A DNA stretch of 7,466 nucleotides from Acidobacteriota bacterium (GCA_013140875.1 JABFSB010000474.1:1-7466), one strand, 5' to 3'. Counted from the stretch's first letter, positions 1 through 5,836 are shown. Notes: a model not told the origin generated them from the letters alone. Numbers and translations are program-made.

Positions 1-189
1 CCTCAACATTCGCGTGTCAACCTCGATAAGCCGGTCGATCATATCGTATCCGCGAAGTATCTCGGCCGATCGTTTTTCGACGACCCAGCTGATCCCGGCT
101 TCCGGCAACGCCCTTCTCACGGCGGCGAGAACCGGCAGCGTGTGAACAATATCGCCAATGCTGCCAAGTTTTACGATCAGGACCTTCAT
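1..189 (-). CDS. Glycosyltransferase family 9 / heptosyltransferase-like protein, N-terminal part only
   Basis: This gene starts at the ATG complementary to 187-189 and runs off the left edge, so only the first 63 residues are visible. They begin MKVLIVKLGSIGDIVHTLPV and continue through an AVRRALP helix and an ISWVVEKR strand. This is the N-terminal pattern of the ADP-heptose:LPS heptosyltransferase family (GT9, WaaC/RfaC-like): a first Rossmann strand, then the GSIGD(I/V)xHxLP loop that lines the acceptor and sugar-nucleotide site, then a second strand of the form WVVE. Family members add heptose to lipid A-KDO on the cytoplasmic face of the inner membrane during LPS core synthesis. The gene is divergent from the FHA-GGDEF gene. 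No Shine-Dalgarno sequence is visible before the ATG. Family membership is fairly secure; which sugar it transfers cannot be told from this fragment, and other GT9 roles remain possible. Confidence 0.85.
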   Translation of the reverse strand, partial: MKVLIVKLGSIGDIVHTLPVLAAVRRALPEAGISWVVEKRSAEILRGYDMIDRLIEVDTRMLR

Positions 190-227
190 GCGGTGCGGCG
201 GGTAAAAAACGCTGGAAATTTCTATTA

Positions 228-257
228 AGTATAAGCTATTCTAGATGATTGAGTCAT
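228..257 (-). promoter_or_regulatory. Candidate promoter for the heptosyltransferase-like gene
   Basis: Reading the minus strand, ATGACT (complement of 252-257, 4 of 6 matches to the sigma-70 -35 box) is followed after 18 bp by TATACT (complement of 228-233, 5 of 6 matches to the -10 box). Transcription would begin near 221, giving a leader of about 30 nt before the ATG at 189. On the plus strand, TATAAG at 230-235 overlaps this -10 box and could serve the divergent FHA-GGDEF gene, but it has no good -35 partner. Both assignments rest on consensus matching by eye. Confidence 0.35.
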
Positions 258-301
258 TGCGCTCCGCCGTTTGCCTCAGATAAGCTCCTCCTTTTTCGTT
301 T

Positions 302-1234
302 ATGCAGAAACCAGTGCGTCAAGACAGAGACCGGCGTCCGACCCTTGTATTTTTATCGGGTGACCTGATCGCCGTGCCTATTCCGCTCGAGCGCGAAATG
401 GTTATTCTCGGCCGCGAGATCGGGGCGGATGTGCGTGTCAATGATCAAAAAGTTTCGCGCCGACATGCAATGATCGTGACGTCGGCCGACCCGGCGACCG
501 GGGAGATCGTGTATACGCTGAAGGACTTTGGGTCGCGTAACGGCACTCTTCTCAACGGCGAACGCGTGCGGGAGGAAGTGCTGCAAAATGGCGACAAGAT
601 CTCGATCGGTGAACAAATACTGCGTTTCGACCTGCTCGATGAGATCGACCGCGAGTACCAGCGGCTCATTCACCGGCTTATCTCGCACGACGACCTGACC
701 GGACTGCTTTCAAGCCGTTCGTTCTTTTCCGAGTTAAGACGTGAGGCCGAGCGGGCCAAGCTCGGTGACCGTCCGTTCTGCGTACTTATGATGGACATCG
801 ATCATTTTAAGAACGTAAACGACACTTACGGGCATCTAACCGGCAGCAAAACGCTGGAAGAGATCGGAGACAGCATCATCAAGTGCCTTCGCAGCGGCGA
901 CGCGGCCGCGAGGTTCGGCGGCGAAGAATTTGCCGCGTTTTTGCTCGATGCCGAAATAGCCCAGGCCATGGTCGCGAGCGAACGTATAAGGAACGAGATC
1001 GAGGCCCGCGAGTTCAGCATCGTGCGCCAGGGAAAACCGAACGAAACGCACCATGTGACGATAAGTATCGGTATTGCAGCATTTCCGGATGATTCGAGCG
1101 ATCCGATCGAGCTTGTCGAAATGGCGGATTCGGCCCTTTACCGGGCAAAAAGGGACGGGCGCAATCGGGTTTGCATCTACGGCGCCGTGGACGCCGGTGA
1201 TATGGACCGTCAGCTAAAGCCGCGTGACGAATAA
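302..1234 (+). CDS. FHA-GGDEF cyclic dinucleotide synthase with a Hypr-type serine (possible 3',3'-cGAMP synthase)
   Basis: A 310-residue soluble protein with no membrane segment. An N-terminal FHA domain (about residues 14-110) has the phosphothreonine-binding signature: GR at 37-38, SRRH at 52-55, and GSRNGT followed by NG at 77-86. A short helical linker leads to a GGDEF cyclase domain (about 128-295). This has DDLTGL at 130-135, the metal ligand D165 in MDIDHFK, N173 and D174, and GGEEF at 206-210. The allosteric I-site R197-x-x-D200 sits exactly five residues before GGEEF. One key position departs from standard diguanylate cyclases: GH-x-x-G-D reads GHLTGS, so the guanine-contacting Asp (D344 in PleD) is Ser182. 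The same Asp-to-Ser change marks Hypr GGDEF enzymes such as Geobacter GacA, which make cyclic GMP-AMP. The product is therefore likely 3',3'-cGAMP or a mixture rather than only c-di-GMP. The FHA domain suggests control by a Ser/Thr kinase. ATG 302 is the only good start: an in-frame TAA lies about seven codons upstream. No Shine-Dalgarno is seen. The pilNOP operon follows after 111 bp. Confidence 0.92.
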   Translation: MQKPVRQDRDRRPTLVFLSGDLIAVPIPLEREMVILGREIGADVRVNDQKVSRRHAMIVTSADPATGEIVYTLKDFGSRNGTLLNGERVREEVLQNGDKISIGEQILRFDLLDEIDREYQRLIHRLISHDDLTGLLSSRSFFSELRREAERAKLGDRPFCVLMMDIDHFKNVNDTYGHLTGSKTLEEIGDSIIKCLRSGDAAARFGGEEFAAFLLDAEIAQAMVASERIRNEIEAREFSIVRQGKPNETHHVTISIGIAAFPDDSSDPIELVEMADSALYRAKRDGRNRVCIYGAVDAGDMDRQLKPRDE

Positions 1235-1285
1235 CATTTGCAACTTTTCGACATCGCTCCCGTGAAAGACTTTGCACGTGATTTC

Positions 1286-1294
1286 TGATAAAAT
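1286..1294 (+). promoter_or_regulatory. Candidate extended -10 promoter for the pil operon
   Basis: The sequence TGATAAAAT reads as an extended -10 element: TGn followed by TAAAAT, a 5 of 6 match to TATAAT. No good -35 box sits at the usual distance, which is tolerable for extended -10 promoters. Transcription would begin near 1301 and leave a leader of about 45 nt before the GTG of pilN. The rest of the 111-bp gap (1235-1345) shows no clear terminator for the cyclase gene, so read-through from it into pilN is also possible. Confidence 0.35.
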
Positions 1295-1297
1295 CCG

Positions 1298-1332
1298 GGC
1301 CTTGTTGTCAGATCGGCAAAAACAATCCGGCC
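1298..1332 (+). repeat. Imperfect inverted repeat in the pilN leader
   Basis: GGCC at 1298-1301 and TTGT at 1305-1308 can pair with GGCC at 1329-1332 and ACAA at 1322-1325. This gives an eight-pair stem with a 3 x 3 internal loop and a 13-nt apical loop. There is no following U-run, so it is not a standard terminator. It would lie in the 5' leader of the pil operon, or between the cyclase gene and pilN. Its significance is uncertain; an imperfect stem of this size can occur by chance. Confidence 0.25.
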
Positions 1333-1345
1333 TGTATTAATAATC

Positions 1346-1966
1346 GTGATAACCAAACTAAATCTAAGCAGTAACCCGTTTCGGAACCGGACAACGCCCT
1401 ACCTTTTGTCGTTTTTGATGATCGGGCTTGCGAGCGTGGCGGGCATCTTCTTCCTCGCTAAACTGAGACAGAATTCCGCACAGAACACCCGGCTTACGAC
1501 CCAGGCTAAAGAGATCGAGACCGAGGTAAATAGACTTAAAGGCGAAGGTGAGAAGGTCCAGCAGCAGTTGACGCCGCAGCAGCGTGAATTGCTGGTCGCG
1601 TCGCATAAACTGGTCGCGAACAAATCGTTCGGCTGGTCGCGCCTGTTCGCCGACCTTGAGTCAGTGATGCCCGGAAGCGTAAGTGCCTCGCGGATTGCAG
1701 TCGAGAATGTTTACAAAGACCGTGACGAGGTCAAGGCCGAGATAAATTTCGCCGTCCTCAGCCGCGATTACGCCGCGGTAATGTCGATGATCGACAGTAT
1801 GAACAACTCCGGCCGGTTCCAGGCCGAACTTCGCGGCCAGGACCTGCAAAAGACCGAACGCATCACTTATACCGAGTATTCGCTCCACCTGATCTACACC
1901 CAATCGTACGCGGTTTCGACCCCGGCCGGCGACATTGCCCAGAGTTCAACGGGAGGTGCGCAATGA
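1346..1966 (+). CDS. pilN: PilN-like inner-membrane assembly protein of a type IV pilus / type II secretion system
   Basis: A 206-residue bitopic protein. It begins with a short cytoplasmic N-terminus (MITKLNLSSNPFRNR), equivalent to the conserved INLLP-type segment by which PilN docks on PilM. A membrane helix follows at about 18-38, then a coiled-coil-like stretch at about 42-85 rich in Gln, Glu and Lys. The periplasmic domain contains FGWSRLFADLESVMP (95-109), matching the SWxxLLxxLxxxMP motif of the family, and ends in the expected alpha/beta fold. PilN pairs with PilO and, with PilM and PilP, links the cytoplasmic motor to the outer-membrane secretin. The start codon is GTG at 1346; no other start is available in frame immediately upstream and no Shine-Dalgarno is evident. 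The gene overlaps pilO by an ATGA. No pilM lies upstream in the window, where an FHA-GGDEF gene occupies that place. Confidence 0.85.
   Translation: MITKLNLSSNPFRNRTTPYLLSFLMIGLASVAGIFFLAKLRQNSAQNTRLTTQAKEIETEVNRLKGEGEKVQQQLTPQQRELLVASHKLVANKSFGWSRLFADLESVMPGSVSASRIAVENVYKDRDEVKAEINFAVLSRDYAAVMSMIDSMNNSGRFQAELRGQDLQKTERITYTEYSLHLIYTQSYAVSTPAGDIAQSSTGGAQ
1950..1957 (+). promoter_or_regulatory. Strong ribosome binding site for pilO inside the pilN 3' end
   Basis: GGGAGGTG lies within the last codons of pilN, just before the pilO ATG at 1963. It is the only strong Shine-Dalgarno-like sequence seen ahead of any gene in the window. It fixes the pilO start and suggests pilO is translated at least as well as pilN. 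Confidence 0.7.
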
Positions 1967-2967
1967 GCGATCAAAACCTGAATAAGAATCTGCCGGGTCA
2001 GCCCGAGGATCAGGAACCGGTAATATTGCGAAATGAATACGGCGAGGCTTTAGACCCGACCGTAGTTATCGACGAAGCCGACCGCACGGTCATGCTCACC
2101 GAAAACGAGACGATCGTGATCGAAAAAGAGCATCTTATCGACATTGCTCCCAAAAATCGTCCGCGAAAAGTTTACGGCGGTATGTTCGGGCCGGTCGAGA
2201 TCGGCGTTCTCGGAGCGGGCATGCTTGCCGTGCTGGGAGCCGTTCTGCTCTATGCGTTCTTTGTCGTGCCGTCGAACCGTGAGCTTGAGAACAACAGAAC
2301 GAGGCTCGACCGTTTGGAAAAGGACCTGGCTTCGGCGAAGGAAAAATACGGCAACATGTCGAATGTCGAAACGCAGGTGGCCAAATTGCTCACCAGTGTC
2401 AGCGATTTTGAGTCTCGGTACTTGCCGGTTCCAACGAACGGACGCACGGCCCTCTATCAAAAGATCAACGGTTTGATCGCAAGCTACGGATTGGTCAACT
2501 CGACCGGGCCCGATTATGCACCGCTTGAGATCCTGGACGATGGCAAAGAGAAGGACGGCGAGGAACGCGGCGGCAAATCGAAGTTCCGCAGCTTCTTTCC
2601 GGGCGTTTACGTCAGCATGACGGTCGAAGGGCCTTATACGAACCTTCGCCGTTTTATTCGTGAGATCGAGACCGGAAGCGAGTTCGTCGTGATCAGTGCG
2701 GTCGAACTCGAGCCATCCGACTCCCAGCAGGAAAAGCCGGACGGAGCGACGCAGGCTTCCAATCCGTCGGGCGGCGATCTGACTACAAATTACCCTGCCG
2801 GAATTCCTTCAAACTCGATGAGCGTTCAGCCGGCCGGCCAAGGAGGTTTGCCCAACAGCTCGCGCGGCAAAACGCACGGCTCGGTCGTCAGCCTGAAGCT
2901 TGAAATGGCGGCATATTTTAGAAGGCCGAACGCGGCCCCGGCCCCGGTGGATAGCGTCCAGCAGTAA
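1963..2967 (+). CDS. pilO: PilO-like inner-membrane assembly protein with long N-terminal and internal extensions
   Basis: A 334-residue bitopic protein, longer than typical PilO (roughly 200 residues). Residues 1-78 form an unusually long, charged cytoplasmic region. A membrane helix follows at about 79-102, then a coiled coil at about 104-145 (ELENNRTRLDRLEKDLASAK). The periplasmic ferredoxin-like domain includes VYVSMTVEGPYTNLRRFIREIE (in part, 215-236) and FVVISAVELE (241-250), the PilO pattern of a strand, then a helix of the form L..FI..IE, then a strand. About 55 residues rich in Ser, Gln, Gly, Pro and Asn (252-307) then interrupt the fold before the last strand, SVVSLKLEMAAYFRR (307-321). 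The start is well supported: GGGAGGTG lies six bases before the ATG, and the start overlaps the pilN stop as ATGA, so translation is coupled. PilO dimerises with PilN through the coiled coil and periplasmic domain. Assignment rests on topology, order and these motifs. Confidence 0.82.
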   Translation: MSDQNLNKNLPGQPEDQEPVILRNEYGEALDPTVVIDEADRTVMLTENETIVIEKEHLIDIAPKNRPRKVYGGMFGPVEIGVLGAGMLAVLGAVLLYAFFVVPSNRELENNRTRLDRLEKDLASAKEKYGNMSNVETQVAKLLTSVSDFESRYLPVPTNGRTALYQKINGLIASYGLVNSTGPDYAPLEILDDGKEKDGEERGGKSKFRSFFPGVYVSMTVEGPYTNLRRFIREIETGSEFVVISAVELEPSDSQQEKPDGATQASNPSGGDLTTNYPAGIPSNSMSVQPAGQGGLPNSSRGKTHGSVVSLKLEMAAYFRRPNAAPAPVDSVQQ

Positions 2968-2992
2968 TTTCGCGCGGATAGTAATTTTGGTA

Positions 2993-4138
2993 ATGAAACT
3001 TTTTGAGGGAAAAACTAAGAGCGAACGGAATAAGCTGATTGCCGCAATCGCGCTCGGTGCCGCATGTTTGATCGTGCTTTTTTTTGCGTTCGGCCGCGGC
3101 ATATTCGGCGGCGGTTCGACGCAAATAGCGGTTAAGCCTTCGCCGTCACCGAAAAAAGGTACGACGGCCCAATCAAATCCCAATGCTCCCGAGATGCCTT
3201 CGGTCGATCAGCAGATGCTCGATATGACCACGCTGCCGGTCGTTTACGAACCGAGCAGTTTTGATGCACCCGATCCGGGCCGAAATATTTTTGCGTTCTA
3301 CGAGCCGCCAAAACCTTGCACGATCAACTGTCCGCAGACGCCGGCTCCGCGTACGCCGGAACCTCCGCCGCCATCGCCAAGTCCAACCCCGGACATCATT
3401 ATCGCGACCGTAAATCCGCAAAGCGTCTATGCCGGCTCGAACGGCTTTAGAATGGAGATCGCGGGCGATCGCTTTACGCCGGACACGAAGATCTATTTCG
3501 AACAGCAGGAACTGCCCAGCTCATTCATCAGCGGACAGCGAATGACCGCCGACATACCCGGCGTGCTTATACGGAACGAAGGAAGCCGTACGATAATGGC
3601 CCAAACGGCCGACGGCACCAAGCATTCGCTGCCGGTCCAACTCAGCATCCAGGCACCGCCAAAACCGACGTTCCAGTACATCGGGATGATCGCGCGTAAA
3701 CGGGCCAACAACGACACCGCTTATTTCAAGGAGCCGGGCAAAGAGTTGCCGACAAGCGCACGCCTCAATGATATCGTCGGCGGCCGCTTTCGCCTGGTCA
3801 GCATCTCGGTGGAAAAGACCGTTCTTCAGGACGTGAGTCTGGAGTTCAACCGCGTCACGCTGCCGCTTTACACTCCTCCGGCTCCTACGGCCTCAACCCA
3901 GCCGGGGTTTCCGGGTGGACAGCCGTTTCCCGGCGGACAACCGGGCCGCGGCGGCTTTCCGAACCGCGAAACCTATACGCCGATCAACCCGAATCCGGGC
4001 GTTCCCGCCACCGGAACCAATTCGCGAATACCGGGCATCCCGGACAATATCCCGCGATATATTCCGCCGGGGTCGAACTCGAATTCCAACACCCGGCCCA
4101 CTAAACAAGATATCGACGATGATGACGGTATCGACTAA
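2993..4138 (+). CDS. PilP/GspC-like periplasmic linker protein with an added IPT/TIG-like domain
   Basis: A 381-residue protein in the pilP position. It has a cytoplasmic N-terminus (MKLFEGKTKSERNK), a membrane helix at about 15-33, a Pro/Ser-rich periplasmic linker with a GRNIFAFYEPP segment at 96-106, then CTINC (C109, C113) and a run of prolines to about 133. Residues 134-220 look like an IPT/TIG immunoglobulin-like domain: VNPQSVYAGS, then F-x-M-x-I-x-G-x-x-F-x-P-D-T-K-I-Y-F, ending LPVQLSIQ. Residues 226-293 (FQYIGMIARK, then LNDIVGGRFRLVSIS, then LEFNRVTLPLY) match the PilP/GspC HR-type beta domain that contacts the secretin. The last 85 residues are Gly/Pro/Asn-rich, with FPGGQP twice in tandem and an acidic end. 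The start was set at ATG 2993, directly before the signal-anchor. An upstream in-frame ATG at 2900 would overlap pilO by 68 bp and add an arginine-rich, unlikely extension. Its 3' end overlaps the pseudopilin gene. Confidence 0.75.
   Translation: MKLFEGKTKSERNKLIAAIALGAACLIVLFFAFGRGIFGGGSTQIAVKPSPSPKKGTTAQSNPNAPEMPSVDQQMLDMTTLPVVYEPSSFDAPDPGRNIFAFYEPPKPCTINCPQTPAPRTPEPPPPSPSPTPDIIIATVNPQSVYAGSNGFRMEIAGDRFTPDTKIYFEQQELPSSFISGQRMTADIPGVLIRNEGSRTIMAQTADGTKHSLPVQLSIQAPPKPTFQYIGMIARKRANNDTAYFKEPGKELPTSARLNDIVGGRFRLVSISVEKTVLQDVSLEFNRVTLPLYTPPAPTASTQPGFPGGQPFPGGQPGRGGFPNRETYTPINPNPGVPATGTNSRIPGIPDNIPRYIPPGSNSNSNTRPTKQDIDDDDGID
3908..3943 (+). repeat. Two-copy 18-bp in-frame tandem repeat encoding FPGGQP twice
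   Basis: 3908-3925 and 3926-3943 are 18-bp units differing at three third-codon positions (CCG/CCC, GGT/GGC, CAG/CAA). Both encode FPGGQP in the low-complexity tail of the PilP-like protein. The synonymous differences indicate that the duplication is old or that the amino acid pattern is under selection. Confidence 0.8.
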
Positions 4139-4784
4139 CGAGAAAGGAATGACGCTGATGGCGGTCATGGTTTTCATGACCATCTTCGCGTTTGTCCTGA
4201 TGGCGGCGGCCCCGTCGATCCAGATGGACGTGCAGCGTGAAAAAGAACTCGAAGCGATCCGGCGCGGCGAAGAGATCGCCGCCGCCATCGACCAGTACGT
4301 CGTCTATAACCAGGGAAGAAAGCTGCCGCAAAGTATTGACGAACTGCTTGAAGGGCAGCCCGACGGTACAAAAAAACGTCAGATACTTCGTGCTTCATCG
4401 GCCACCGATCCGCTTAGTGCGGACGGCCGTTGGCGGCTTATTCAGCCGGAACCGGAAGTGATCGCAAGGTTTGCCAAGCGGGTTCAGGCGTGGAACAACG
4501 GCGTGCTTCCGTCGACGACGAATGCGCAGTACTACAATCGATACACGGTTGCAATTGCCAATATTCTGAATACGGAAACCGAAGATGAAAAGGACGACGC
4601 CGAAGAAGAGGATGACTTTGCGGCGTCGGACGACGTTCCGTTCATCGGCGTGGCCAGTCAGAGCCGCGGCAAATCGATACTGGCCTATTACGGCGTCGAG
4701 AACCACTCCAAATGGATCTTTACACCGCTTTTCCGCGGTACCGGCGCGACGGTTATTCGGCCCACGCGCCAACCGAACCGCTAA
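4119..4784 (+). CDS. Type II secretion / type IV pilus minor pseudopilin-like protein lacking Glu at +5
   Basis: A 221-residue protein with a class III (prepilin) signal. A short N-terminus ends in NEKG (cleavage after G10), followed by MTLMAVMVFMTIFAFVLMAAAP. Mature +1 is Met11, and Pro32 is the conserved +22 proline. The usual Glu at +5 is Ala15. After the hydrophobic stem comes the charged helix QREKELEAIRRGEEIAAAI (39-57), then KLPQSIDELLEG, GTKKRQILR, ATDPLSADGRWRLI and a C-terminal SILAYYGVENHSKWIF segment. This order resembles acidobacterial GspG-like pseudopilins as I remember them. An acidic stretch (about 152-172) sits before the C-terminal part. The gene overlaps the end of the PilP-like gene by 20 bp in another frame, implying coupled translation. 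ATG 4119 and ATG 4122 are equally possible starts; a longer frame from 3915 is rejected as overlap. The product would be processed by a prepilin peptidase and join the inner-membrane pseudopilus tip or base. Confidence 0.8.
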   Translation: MMTVSTNEKGMTLMAVMVFMTIFAFVLMAAAPSIQMDVQREKELEAIRRGEEIAAAIDQYVVYNQGRKLPQSIDELLEGQPDGTKKRQILRASSATDPLSADGRWRLIQPEPEVIARFAKRVQAWNNGVLPSTTNAQYYNRYTVAIANILNTETEDEKDDAEEEDDFAASDDVPFIGVASQSRGKSILAYYGVENHSKWIFTPLFRGTGATVIRPTRQPNR

Positions 4785-4789
4785 CGGAC

Positions 4790-5722
4790 TTATAGATCGG
4801 ATTTCTTTTTCGGCTCCGCTACCTCGTCTTCAACCTCTTCTTTCGGCCGCTGGACGATCATCGATCCTGGCGGAAACACCTCGATCCCGGCTTCATCAAG
4901 TTTCTCGATAATGGCAATTGCCGCGTGGTCAAAAACCTCGAGCGGCTTGCTTTCATTCGTGTTGATCCAGAAATTTACCGTGATGTTCACGCCTTCGGCG
5001 ATCAGCTCCGAAACAAGAACGCGGGGCGGTGGGTCGGACACGATGCCTCCTATCCCGTTCAGCGCCGTTTTTGTCAGCTCTTTTACCTGTTCGAGCGGAT
5101 CATCATAGCCGACGCAGAACTTCATATTCATCCGGCGTTTAGCACCTTTTCCCCGAATGGTAAGAGCGGTCGAATACATATCGCCGTTCGGGATCAGGAC
5201 CAGCTCGCCGTCGTCCTTTCGCAGCGATGTGGCGCGCACGCCGATATACTCCACTTTTCCCTGATTGTTTCCGACGAAAAGATAGTCGCCGATATGGAAA
5301 GGCCGCTGCCAAAGGATCAGGATGCCTGACAGGAAATTATTTAGAATATCTTTTGTCGCAAACCCGACGACGAAAGATGAAAAACCGAGTCCCGCGATAA
5401 GGCTGCCGAAATTGAAGGAAGGAATCACCACCGTCAACGCCGTCAATACGCCCAGACCCACCACGATCACGACCAACATACGACTGATCAAAAGTCGAAG
5501 CCGAGCGTCCACGGCTGTTTTTCGCGTCGAAAGAAGAAACAGCTTCTTCGCGGCCTTTGACAACAGCCAGAAGATAACGATAACGATCAGCCCCGCCAGA
5601 AGGAACGGCAACCGGCCGAATATGCCCGTTATCATCGACGTAATCGACTCAAGCACCGTCCGCTGAACATCGCCCGCGAGCTTCGAAAGCCACTCCCACC
5701 AACTTTGGGCTTGCAAAACCAT
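4790..5722 (-). CDS. mscS: Small-conductance mechanosensitive channel, MscS family
   Basis: A 310-residue channel close to the size of E. coli MscS (286). Three membrane helices are visible: about 38-57, about 77-100 and the pore helix about 105-135. The pore helix has the Gly/Ala pattern SLIAGLGFSSFVVGFATKD, then ILNNFLSGILI. The cytoplasmic beta domain follows with QRPFHIGDYLFVG (139-151) and VEYIGVRATSLRKDDGELVLIPNGD (in part), the most conserved MscS signature. An alpha/beta vestibule comes next. The C-terminal GIEVFPPGSMIV differs from the common GI(E/S)(I/F)PFPQ ending. A charged Glu/Lys tail closes the protein. It would open under membrane tension and release solutes during osmotic downshock. 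The ATG at 5722 is preceded by AT-rich sequence with no clear Shine-Dalgarno. The gene converges on the pseudopilin gene with only 5 bp between stop codons. Confidence 0.95.
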   Translation of the reverse strand: MVLQAQSWWEWLSKLAGDVQRTVLESITSMITGIFGRLPFLLAGLIVIVIFWLLSKAAKKLFLLSTRKTAVDARLRLLISRMLVVIVVGLGVLTALTVVIPSFNFGSLIAGLGFSSFVVGFATKDILNNFLSGILILWQRPFHIGDYLFVGNNQGKVEYIGVRATSLRKDDGELVLIPNGDMYSTALTIRGKGAKRRMNMKFCVGYDDPLEQVKELTKTALNGIGGIVSDPPPRVLVSELIAEGVNITVNFWINTNESKPLEVFDHAAIAIIEKLDEAGIEVFPPGSMIVQRPKEEVEDEVAEPKKKSDL

Positions 5723-5836
5723 ATCTGTATATTCTTTAAGATAAAGAGGTTTTTTTCAAAAGGCAGCTAATAGCTATCGTGAAAATCGATCACATCGAGG
5801 CGTAAGATCAGGCCGAGTATTCCGGGATAAACAAAC
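5723..5836. other. Intergenic gap between vapC and mscS
   Basis: A 114-bp AT-rich gap between two minus-strand genes. It should hold the mscS promoter, and TATCTT and TATACA occur on the minus strand upstream of the mscS ATG, but neither has a convincing -35 partner. AGCTAATAGCT at 5765-5775 is a small palindrome. No terminator hairpin with a T-run is visible after vapC, so vapC transcripts may run into mscS. Confidence 0.4.

Noticed and set aside
1291..1334. Near-direct repeat AATCCGG(G)CCT at about 1292 and 1324
   Set aside because: Only about ten bases with a one-base gap and no third copy; likely chance. The inverted pairing of the same segments is listed at low confidence instead.
1235..1345. 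Possible GEMM-type (c-di-GMP or cGAMP) riboswitch in the pilN leader
   Set aside because: A GGCAAA-like piece and CCGGCCT occur near 1315-1333, recalling fragments of GEMM. The paired regions, the CACGCA-type start and the second conserved hairpin are not present in order, and the leader is short. A covariance-model search of 1200-1345 would settle it.
2050..2460. A 136-codon open frame on the minus strand inside pilO
   Set aside because: Its translation is rich in Arg and His with no recognisable motif, and it lies wholly opposite a well-supported gene.
2900..2992. Longer start for the PilP-like gene at ATG 2900
   Set aside because: It would overlap pilO by 68 bp and add 31 residues, arginine-rich early on, ahead of a normal signal-anchor. 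ATG 2993 is directly before that anchor.
3915..4118. Longer start for the pseudopilin gene at 3915
   Set aside because: The added 68 residues are an out-of-frame shadow of the PilP-like tail, rich in Arg and Pro. A prepilin signal needs a short N-terminus before the Gly cleavage site.
4925..5329. A 134-codon plus-strand open frame opposite mscS
   Set aside because: It is a shadow of the conserved MscS coding strand and shows no domain pattern of its own.
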